From JBMYRH01 sp049602155 (GTDB lineage Bacteria; Myxococcota_A; UBA9042; PHBI01; JBMYRH01): DNA of 64,000 nt. Within the stretch, counting starts at the first letter, position 1. Each line of letters begins with the position of its first letter. Below the pieces are notes generated by a model. It did no database searches, was not told the DNA's origin, and saw only the letters and a program-made list of their open reading frames with translations. The translations under genes were made by a program, and so were the position numbers. This document shows positions 27,426 to 34,544 of the stretch, one piece after another. Location: NCBI GenBank assembly GCA_049602155.1, contig JBMYRH010000004.1, positions 293,199 through 357,198 on the forward strand. Reading direction: 5' to 3'.

Positions 27426-28231
27426 AGCGCAGCGATGACGTCGTCGATGACGCTCTGGACTGTCCGCCGTGACGTGTCGACCACGATCTCCGCCTCAGCG
27501 TACCGCGGTGCGCGGCTCTGAAGCAGCGCTTGAAGCTGCGCGAATGCCTCAGGGTTCTCGTTCATCGGGCGATGATCTCCCTGACCCAGCACGCGGTCCC
27601 AATGCTCTTGCGCGTCCGCTTGTAGCCACACAGTCCGGGAGTGCTCGCGAAGTAAGCGCCAACTCTCATCGTGAGCCACGACGGAGCCCCCTGTCGCGAC
27701 GACAATGTCACGACCATCGGCGATGAGCTCGCTTAGCGCTTCAAACTCGATACGTCGGTAGTACGGCTCGCCGTGGATCGCGAAGATCTCCGACAAGCTC
27801 AGCTCAGAGAGAGCCTCGATCCGTGCGTCCAACTCCACGAAGTCGATCCCAAGCCGCTCCGCCACCTGCCGGCCGACGGTCGTCTTTCCAGCCCCTCGGA
27901 CCCCCAAGAGGGCCACGAAGCGTCGACTCGGCGCCCCCTCGAACCCAGCGATGGTACGCTCGACCTTCGTCAACTGAGCCGACTCCAAACCCTCGATTTG
28001 CGAAACGATTCGCGCAATGGGTGCATCCAGGAAGAACGAGACCAAGGGCTCTCCGAGCGCGTCTGCGATCCCAGAGAGACGCCCCACCGAGATGTTCCCC
28101 CTCCCCTTCTCGAGCTCGATCAAGAAGCGCACGGACACACCCGACCGCTCCGCCAGCGCCTTAATGGTCAAGTCGCGTGCTTGCCGCCGCGTGCGCACTC
28201 GCGCACCGATGAGGGTGAGTAATGACTCCAT
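27422..28231 (-). CDS. boxR: BoxR/BzdR-type benzoyl-CoA-responsive regulator (HTH plus shikimate-kinase-like domain)
   Basis: 269 residues from ATG 28231; an upstream extension to 28357 would cover the promoter region. Residues about 8-65 are an XRE-type helix-turn-helix (IKALAERSGVSVRFLIELEK). Residues about 105-269 are a shikimate-kinase-like domain with P-loop GVRGAGKTTVG and the kinase-like segments FVELDARIE and VVATGGSVV. This fusion is the hallmark of BzdR/BoxR, repressors of benzoate catabolism released by benzoyl-CoA. It is divergent from boxC-boxB. Two related inverted elements lie in the 95 bp between them. Confidence 0.9.
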   Translation of the reverse strand: MESLLTLIGARVRTRRQARDLTIKALAERSGVSVRFLIELEKGRGNISVGRLSGIADALGEPLVSFFLDAPIARIVSQIEGLESAQLTKVERTIAGFEGAPSRRFVALLGVRGAGKTTVGRQVAERLGIDFVELDARIEALSELSLSEIFAIHGEPYYRRIEFEALSELIADGRDIVVATGGSVVAHDESWRLLREHSRTVWLQADAQEHWDRVLGQGDHRPMNENPEAFAQLQALLQSRAPRYAEAEIVVDTSRRTVQSVIDDVIAAL

Positions 28232-28235
28232 TTGC

Positions 28236-28279
28236 GCACTATACTGCACCAAGCGCCGTCCGCAAGTGCAATATTGTGC
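28236..28279. promoter_or_regulatory. Candidate BoxR operator: two facing 14-bp half-elements
   Basis: 28236-28249 reads, on the reverse strand, GTGCAGTATAGTGC; 28266-28279 reads, on the forward strand, GTGCAATATTGTGC. They match at 12 of 14 positions, face each other and lie 30 bp apart centre to centre, about three helical turns. A further TGCA is at 28281-28284. BzdR-type operators are known to be built on TGCA, so autoregulation and control of boxCB are likely. Confidence 0.6.
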
Positions 28280-28326
28280 TTGCAAGTCCCCCGCGCGATC
28301 CGCTAAAACACAGGCGATGTGGCCCC

Positions 28327-29994
28327 ATGGAGGATGGTTTGGCAAAGCGCAGCCCAAAGATTGAGTCGTTCGAGACTCACCCGGATCGCTACCGACACTG
28401 GACGTTGGAGATCACCGACGACATCGCGACGTTGAGCATGGACGTTAACGAAGGTGAAGCCCTGGATGGCGTGACCGATCTCGTCCTGAACAGCTACGAC
28501 ATGAGCGTCGACATCGAGCTGGCCGACGCCGTTCAGCGTTTGCGCTTCGAGCACCCTGAGGTCAAAGCGTTAGTCGTCACGAGCGCCAAAGACCGCGTGT
28601 TCTGCGCGGGAGCGAACATTCGGATGCTCGCCGCCTCGGAGCACGCCTTCAAGGTGAACTTCTGCAAGTTCACGAATGAGACGCGCCTCTACCTCGAGGA
28701 CGCATCGGCTCACTCCGGCCTCAACTCCCTGGCCGCCTGTAACGGCACCGCCTCTGGAGGTGGATACGAGCTCGCGCTGGCGTGCGATCGCATCCTCTTG
28801 GTCGATGACCGGAGTTCCGCGGTGAGCTTCCCCGAGACACCTCTTTTGGCCGTCCTCCCCGGAACCGGTGGGCTGACTCGGGTCGTCGACAAGCGTCACG
28901 TCCGCCCAGACCTCGCGGACGTCTTCTCGACAACCGCAGAGGGCATCCGCGGGAAACGCGCCGTCAAATGGAACCTGGTCGATCGCGTCGCGCCCCTGTC
29001 GCGCTTTGGTGACGCAGTCGCCGAGGAGGCTCGCGCGCTCGCAGACGCCGTGACCCTCGATAAGCCGGAGCGCGGTGTCACGCTGACGCCACTGAACGCC
29101 ACCTTTGGTGAGGATGCATGGGAGTACACGCACGTCAGCGTCGTGTTTGACCACAACGACCGCACCGCGACCGTGACCTTACGGGCACCTGCAGACGCCG
29201 GCCCGACCGATCCAGCGGCGATTCGAGACGCGGGGGCCGCTTGGTGGCCAATGGCCGCCTTCCGTGAGCTTGACGACGCCATCCTCCGATTGCGCTTTAA
29301 CGCAATGGAGACCGGCACCTGGCTCTTCCGCACCGAGGGCAAGATCGAGACCGTGCTCGGCATCGACGCCGTCTTAGAGGCTGAGAAGGACGACTGGTAT
29401 GTCGGCCAAGTGCGCCACCAAATAAAGCGCGTACTGAAGCGGCTCCAGTGCTCAGCGCGCAGCATCTTCGCCTTGGTGGAGCCAGGCTCATGCTTCGCAG
29501 GGACGCTCCTGGAGATCGCGCTGACCGCGGATCGCACGTACATGCTGGACGATCCGGACGCCGAGGTGACCATGGCAGTGTCCGCGATGAACGGTGGGGC
29601 ATACCCGATGGCGAACGGCTTGAGCCGCCTCCAAACGCGCTTCCTCTCCAGCCCAGGCAAGGTCGACGAGATCCTCGACCAGGCGGGTGAGGTCATGGAG
29701 ACCCTCGACGCAGATGACATGGGCCTCGTCACAGACGCCCCAGACGATATCGACTGGGAAGACACCATCCGCATCGCCATCGAGGAGCGCGCGAGCCTCT
29801 CGCCAGATGCCCTGACAGGGATGGAGGCGAACCTCAGATTTGCAGGTCCCGAGACCATGGAGACCAAGATCTTCGGGCGCTTGAGCGCCTGGCAGAACTG
29901 GATTTTTATCCGCCCCAACGCAGTTGGACCCACGGGGGCCTTGACCCTTTACGGTCACCCGCAGCGCCCCACATTTGACTGGAACCGCACCTAG
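28327..29994 (+). CDS. boxC: Benzoyl-CoA-dihydrodiol lyase
   Basis: 555 residues, the usual BoxC length. BoxC is a double crotonase-fold protein that hydrolytically opens the ring of 2,3-epoxybenzoyl-CoA, releasing formate and 3,4-dehydroadipyl-CoA semialdehyde. The protein begins SPKIESFETHPDRYRHWTLE and keeps the crotonase segments SAKDRVFCAGANIRML and ACNGTASGGGYELALACDRI, then a second domain with EPGSCFAGTLLEIALTADRT. ATG 28327 is the first start, but GGAGGA at 28329-28334 is ideally placed for TTG 28339, four codons in. boxB follows after 16 nt. Confidence 0.95.
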   Translation: MEDGLAKRSPKIESFETHPDRYRHWTLEITDDIATLSMDVNEGEALDGVTDLVLNSYDMSVDIELADAVQRLRFEHPEVKALVVTSAKDRVFCAGANIRMLAASEHAFKVNFCKFTNETRLYLEDASAHSGLNSLAACNGTASGGGYELALACDRILLVDDRSSAVSFPETPLLAVLPGTGGLTRVVDKRHVRPDLADVFSTTAEGIRGKRAVKWNLVDRVAPLSRFGDAVAEEARALADAVTLDKPERGVTLTPLNATFGEDAWEYTHVSVVFDHNDRTATVTLRAPADAGPTDPAAIRDAGAAWWPMAAFRELDDAILRLRFNAMETGTWLFRTEGKIETVLGIDAVLEAEKDDWYVGQVRHQIKRVLKRLQCSARSIFALVEPGSCFAGTLLEIALTADRTYMLDDPDAEVTMAVSAMNGGAYPMANGLSRLQTRFLSSPGKVDEILDQAGEVMETLDADDMGLVTDAPDDIDWEDTIRIAIEERASLSPDALTGMEANLRFAGPETMETKIFGRLSAWQNWIFIRPNAVGPTGALTLYGHPQRPTFDWNRT

Positions 29995-30010
29995 AGACAG
30001 GAGACAACCG

Positions 30011-31423
30011 ATGCCTGGACATATCAGCGACGAACGGATCCCTAACAACGTCCACCTCTCCGATGATCGACGCCTCCAGCGCGCACTGGAGCGCTGGCAA
30101 CCCAACTACGTCGATTGGTGGATGGACATGGGTCCTGAGGGCTTCCAGGTCAACGACATCTATCTCCGTACGGCTATCAGCGTCGAGTCCGGCGGATGGG
30201 CCCACTTCGACTACGTGAAGATGCCGGAGTACCGCTGGGGTATCTTCCTAGAGCCGAAGAACGACAAACGCACCATTGGGTTCGGCGACCACCAAGGCAA
30301 GCCTGTATGGGACACGGTCCCTGGTGAGTACCGCTCGATCCTCCGCCGCATCATCGTGACACAGGCGGACACAGAGCCAGCGAGTGTCGAGCAGCAGCGG
30401 CTCCTTGGCCAGACGGCCCCGAGCCTCTACGACCTCCGTAACCTCTTCCAGGTCAACGTGGAGGAGGGGCGGCACCTTTGGGCGATGGTCTATCTCCTGC
30501 ACAGCTACTTTGGGCGCGACGGTCGTGAAGAGGCGGATGAGCTCTTGACCCGCCGGAGCGGCAACGAAGACAGCCCTCGGATCCTGGGTGCCTTTAACTG
30601 GCCCATTGAGGACTGGTTGGCCTTCTTCTGCTTCGCGATGTTCACAGACCGCGATGGCAAGTATCAGCTCGGAGCGCTCGCCGAGAGCGCCTTCGATCCT
30701 TTGGCGCGGACATGCCGCTTCATGCTCACCGAGGAGGCACATCACCTCTTTGTCGGTGTCGTCGGAGTGGAGCGCGTGGTCAAGCGCACGGCCGAGATGA
30801 TGGTCGAGCACGGTGACGACGGTGTCCGGAAGGCAGGAGGTATCCCGCTAGATATCATCCAGAAGTACGTCAATCAGTGGTACTCGCTCTCCTTGGATCT
30901 CTTCGGCGGCGAGGTCAGCTCCAACGCAGCGGACTACTTTGCGACGGGTCTAAAGGGCCGCTGGAAAGAGGACCGCTACGAAGAGCACACTGGACTCAAC
31001 CAGCTTAAGAACGTCCCGCACATCGAGAACGGCGTGATGGTGGACCGCGAGGTCCCGCTCCGAAACGCCATGAATGAGGTCCTCCGAGACGAGTACATCG
31101 CTGACTGCGAGAAGGGCATCAAGAAGTGGAATAAGTGGCTAGAGCGCATGGGGCTGAGCGATCGCATCACCCTCCCCCACCGCGCCTTCCACCGAAACAT
31201 CGGCATCTACTCCGGCAACCACGTCACCCCAGACGGTCAACTCATCGATGAGTCCGCTTGGGAGGCGAAGCGCCACGAGTGGCTGCCGAGCAAAGAGGAC
31301 CTCGAGTACGTAAAGTCCTTAATGACGCCGGTCCATGAGCCTGAGAAGGTCGCCAACTGGATCGCCGCCCCCTTCAAGGGCGTCAACGGGCGCCCCGCAG
31401 ACTTCGAGTACGTCCGCTTCTAG
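30011..31423 (+). CDS. boxB: Benzoyl-CoA 2,3-epoxidase, oxygenase subunit
   Basis: 470 residues from ATG 30011 with AGGAGA upstream. BoxB is a class I di-iron enzyme that uses O2 and electrons from BoxA to make 2,3-epoxybenzoyl-CoA. The di-iron ligands sit in NVEEGRHLWAMV (E-x2-H) and LTEEAHHLFVGV (E-x2-H), with further acidic ligands between. The start ISDERIPNNVHLSDDRRLQR and the FDYVKMPEYRWGIFLEP strand are typical of BoxB. The required reductase boxA is not next to it and not in this window, so electrons must come from a gene elsewhere. Confidence 0.95.
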   Translation: MPGHISDERIPNNVHLSDDRRLQRALERWQPNYVDWWMDMGPEGFQVNDIYLRTAISVESGGWAHFDYVKMPEYRWGIFLEPKNDKRTIGFGDHQGKPVWDTVPGEYRSILRRIIVTQADTEPASVEQQRLLGQTAPSLYDLRNLFQVNVEEGRHLWAMVYLLHSYFGRDGREEADELLTRRSGNEDSPRILGAFNWPIEDWLAFFCFAMFTDRDGKYQLGALAESAFDPLARTCRFMLTEEAHHLFVGVVGVERVVKRTAEMMVEHGDDGVRKAGGIPLDIIQKYVNQWYSLSLDLFGGEVSSNAADYFATGLKGRWKEDRYEEHTGLNQLKNVPHIENGVMVDREVPLRNAMNEVLRDEYIADCEKGIKKWNKWLERMGLSDRITLPHRAFHRNIGIYSGNHVTPDGQLIDESAWEAKRHEWLPSKEDLEYVKSLMTPVHEPEKVANWIAAPFKGVNGRPADFEYVRF

Positions 31424-31431
31424 AGAGACCT

Positions 31432-33624
31432 CTACCGTGCCGCGCGCGCCCCCAGCGGCGCGCGGGCACCCTCCACCGCCAGCACAATCGGTAGTCCGAA
31501 GGCGAAGATGGGCCCAGGCTCGTGGATGCCGATGTCCCATTGGCCGGCCAACGGCCGTGGCTCGCCCAACACGTCCCACCTGCGGATGCTGGCGTCACTC
31601 CAGGCCGGGTGTCCGTCCATCCCTACGGCGTCGATGCCTGCGTTGATGGCCGGTGAGTTATCACCGAGCAAGAACCCCCCGTAGAGGCTGTGGGTGACCT
31701 CTAGGCTGTCGGGGACCGACCAATTCGGAGGAGTGAGCGGGTTATCCAGCTGCGGGTCGACCTCCACGAGGCTCATCGCCTCGGCCTGATAGTTCACATC
31801 CGAGGTGAGGACGTTGTCGAAGAAGAGGTTGTAGTCATGCACGAAGCTCTCGGATACCCCGCCCTCTCGTACCCAGATGAGATCACCTCCGCTCTTGCTC
31901 GGCGCGTTGGACAAGAAGATGTTGTCGACGACTGTCACGTCATCCACGGGCAAGATGTTGCCGCGGATGGAGAGCACTGAGCGCGTCTTTGAGCCCGAGT
32001 TGTCGTAGAAGACATTGCTGTAGATCCGGACACGGTGGGAGTTCGAGACCCCCAGCGCTGAGTCGCCCCGTAAGCCTACAAAGATGTTGTTTCGAACGAC
32101 CACATCGCGAGCCTCAGGGAAGGCCTGATCAGGTTGCGGTCCATTGTAAGTCCCAATGTGCACGGCTGGCCGCGCAGCGCCCCCTGCACCGGCTGCAGGC
32201 CCGAAGACGTTGTTCTCAATCAGGACTTCAGCGACCGACGCGCGCAAGAACAACATGTCATCACCGCCGACCTCATGGGTCTGCAGGAACCAACATCCGC
32301 GCACCGTGACATCGCGAATCGAGGGCGTCGTGCCATCGGGTGCCTTCGACCCATAGATCTCAAGCGCCTGCTGGTAGCTGTTGCCTCCAGAGGGTTTACC
32401 TGGGTTCAAGAGGATAAGGTTCTCCAAGAGGAGCTCCTGGAGCGCCCCAGTCACCTTGATCAAGTCCTGGGCACTGGGTGCGTCCCGCACGATGCCGTTG
32501 CGCACCGTGACGCGGCTCGAGTCAAAGATGCGGATCAAGCCATCTCCCGGGGAGCCATCGTTCCAATCACCATAGATCTCGAACCCGTCGATCCCCGCAT
32601 CGTCGACCTCCCAAAACCGCACGGCACTCTTGTCGTTCGAGTAAATCTTCGCAGCGAGCGGTCCATCGGCGCTAACCAGCCACACGGCGCTAGGCACGAA
32701 GAGCTCGGACTCCACGTACTCTCCCTCGCCAACCATCACGGTGCCGCCCGTCTCCGCAGCCGCTACGAGCCCCGCGGCGATCGTCAGGCAAGGCGCCTCC
32801 TCAGCGCCGCAGTCGTCGCCATCCGCGCCATCCTTGGAGACATAGAAGGTCGGGCCATCACCCGGCACCACAGGCTCGAAGGCGTCCTCGGGGGCCTCAG
32901 GGCCGCCATCGGGGAATCCCCCCTGGTCGACATCTGGCTCCGTGCCCTGCCCTGCGTCCTCGGCGCTGACGTCCGTAACTTCGACCTCACAGGACGTCAC
33001 CTCACCGGCGCCATCCACGATCCAGCTGCGGATCGCCTCAATATCTTCGGCGGGGACCGGGGCCCCTCCGATCGGCATCAAGAAGCCATAAGGGGGAGGA
33101 TCTAGGAGCTTGGTGTAGAGGGAGCTCGCCTCTGGCTCGCAGGGGACAACAGACGGACCATGCGCCGCTGCCGCAAAGAGCCCTTCACGGGTGGTGACGT
33201 CGAGCCCGGCTGTGGCAGTGCCTTCATCGTGACATCCACCATTTGCACATCCATGGGACACCAAGAGCGCGATGATCGCCTCATCACTTGAACCGCCGAC
33301 GTCCTCGACCGGTCCACCAGCGCTGTCAGTCGAGCCTGTCGTGTCGCTCAGGGAGACCTCAGCGTCCCCACCACGAGAGCTCGCATCTGGCCCACCTGTT
33401 CCGCTCGAACCGTTACACACCGGCGCTCCCGCGCAGTCGGGGTCATCACAATCAAAGAGCTGGTCACGATCGTTGTCCGCGTTGTCTTCGCACTCTCCCG
33501 GGTCGTCCCCTTCGTACTCTTGGGTCTCATTCCCAGGGCCTCCCCCTTCAGAGTCAGAGCACGCCGCGAGCCCGCTAAAGAGCCCCGCACAAACCAAACA
33601 CGACAGAATCCAACGATGCCTCAT
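31432..33624 (-). CDS. Lipoprotein with MopE-like repeat, cytochrome-c-like motif and parallel beta-helix
   Basis: 730 residues; start ATG 33624 has GGAGGT upstream. Lipobox LAAC. Domains in order: one Asp/Cys repeat (CEDNADNDRDQLFDCDDPDC, about 40-60); an acidic linker; a short cytochrome-like domain (about 115-210) with HGCANGGCH, a C-x4-C-H motif, and a distal PPYGFLMPIGG with Met, ending IRSWIVDGAGE; another linker; then a right-handed beta-helix (about 260-690) with FYVSKDGADGDDCG at its start and many short N/V/I-rich rungs. The family style is typical of myxobacterial surface proteins. A heme is possible but C-x4-C-H is less common than C-x2-C-H. Substrate unknown. Confidence 0.8.
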   Translation of the reverse strand: MRHRWILSCLVCAGLFSGLAACSDSEGGGPGNETQEYEGDDPGECEDNADNDRDQLFDCDDPDCAGAPVCNGSSGTGGPDASSRGGDAEVSLSDTTGSTDSAGGPVEDVGGSSDEAIIALLVSHGCANGGCHDEGTATAGLDVTTREGLFAAAAHGPSVVPCEPEASSLYTKLLDPPPYGFLMPIGGAPVPAEDIEAIRSWIVDGAGEVTSCEVEVTDVSAEDAGQGTEPDVDQGGFPDGGPEAPEDAFEPVVPGDGPTFYVSKDGADGDDCGAEEAPCLTIAAGLVAAAETGGTVMVGEGEYVESELFVPSAVWLVSADGPLAAKIYSNDKSAVRFWEVDDAGIDGFEIYGDWNDGSPGDGLIRIFDSSRVTVRNGIVRDAPSAQDLIKVTGALQELLLENLILLNPGKPSGGNSYQQALEIYGSKAPDGTTPSIRDVTVRGCWFLQTHEVGGDDMLFLRASVAEVLIENNVFGPAAGAGGAARPAVHIGTYNGPQPDQAFPEARDVVVRNNIFVGLRGDSALGVSNSHRVRIYSNVFYDNSGSKTRSVLSIRGNILPVDDVTVVDNIFLSNAPSKSGGDLIWVREGGVSESFVHDYNLFFDNVLTSDVNYQAEAMSLVEVDPQLDNPLTPPNWSVPDSLEVTHSLYGGFLLGDNSPAINAGIDAVGMDGHPAWSDASIRRWDVLGEPRPLAGQWDIGIHEPGPIFAFGLPIVLAVEGARAPLGARAAR

Positions 33625-33738
33625 GGCTACCTCCATCGCCCAAGACGTTACCAGTCTCCTCGACTCGTGGGGAGGACATCTGGACCCCACCCCGCTATCG
33701 GCCCTATAACGAGCCCCTCCAGACGAGGGAGCAGACCG

Positions 33739-34539
33739 ATGAGAGCGTTACGGATAAGTCTTCTCGGGTGTGCGCTGTTGTGCGCGCCGATGGTGTATGC
33801 GGCGCCTCCAGCGCTCGATGCCAAGGCCATGGTTCAGGTGCGGGCCTTCTTCACCGAGCTCGAGAGCGACCTCCAAGCAGCCGTCGCGAAAACCGACGGG
33901 GGACGTCAACGCTTGCTGAAGCGCGCTCGGGTCCCCGCCGATCTGGGTCGAGAGATCGACACCCTCAGCACCCTTGCCAGAGAAGCAGCCGGGTTGAAGA
34001 GCGTTGGCATCAACAGCGTCGTCCTCACCGCGACGACGTGGTTTGGAATCCTCCCCGTCAAGCAGATCGACTACCACCTCATCGTTGTCCCGGAGCGAAT
34101 GCGGCTCCTGCGCACCGTCGTGCGAGACGCGAGCTTACGCCCCTTTGGTCGCGTTCAAAGCAACCGCTGGAAGGGTGAGCAAGCCGACGGGTTCCGAGCT
34201 ATCGGGGCCGAGATGGCGCGCGCGATGACCGACGGAAACTGTAAGGCACTGCCGCGTATTGGCGCAGCGGACCACCCCTACCTCTTACCGAAGAGCGCAA
34301 AGTCCCGTCGTAACACCCTCGCGGTGTTCAAGCGCTTCCGGGCTTCGATCATCCGCGACTGTAAAGCCCTCACTGGCCTGCCTCACCACACCACGACGGT
34401 ACGGATCGGCGAAGTGCGCGGCTCATTGCGGACCGAGGGTGCCTACAACGTGCCCATCAAGTTGACGTTTTCCTACGCCGACGATGGCTCTCTCGATCTC
34501 TTCCGGCTTCAAGGCACGCCGCCGAAAGGCAAGCGCTAG
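33739..34539 (+). CDS. Exported protein of unknown function
   Basis: 266 residues from ATG 33739, the start that gives a clean signal peptide (ISLLGCALLCAPMVYA, cut before AP) and has GAGGGAG upstream. The mature protein is basic, helical at the start (VQVRAFFTELESDLQAAVAK) and then alpha/beta, with three Cys. DYHLIVVPERMRLLRTVVRD and LPIKLTFSYADDGSLDLF-like strands suggest a small periplasmic domain. No family recognised. It converges on the next gene with 5 nt between them. Confidence 0.7.
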   Translation: MRALRISLLGCALLCAPMVYAAPPALDAKAMVQVRAFFTELESDLQAAVAKTDGGRQRLLKRARVPADLGREIDTLSTLAREAAGLKSVGINSVVLTATTWFGILPVKQIDYHLIVVPERMRLLRTVVRDASLRPFGRVQSNRWKGEQADGFRAIGAEMARAMTDGNCKALPRIGAADHPYLLPKSAKSRRNTLAVFKRFRASIIRDCKALTGLPHHTTTVRIGEVRGSLRTEGAYNVPIKLTFSYADDGSLDLFRLQGTPPKGKR

Positions 34540-34544
34540 ACCTC

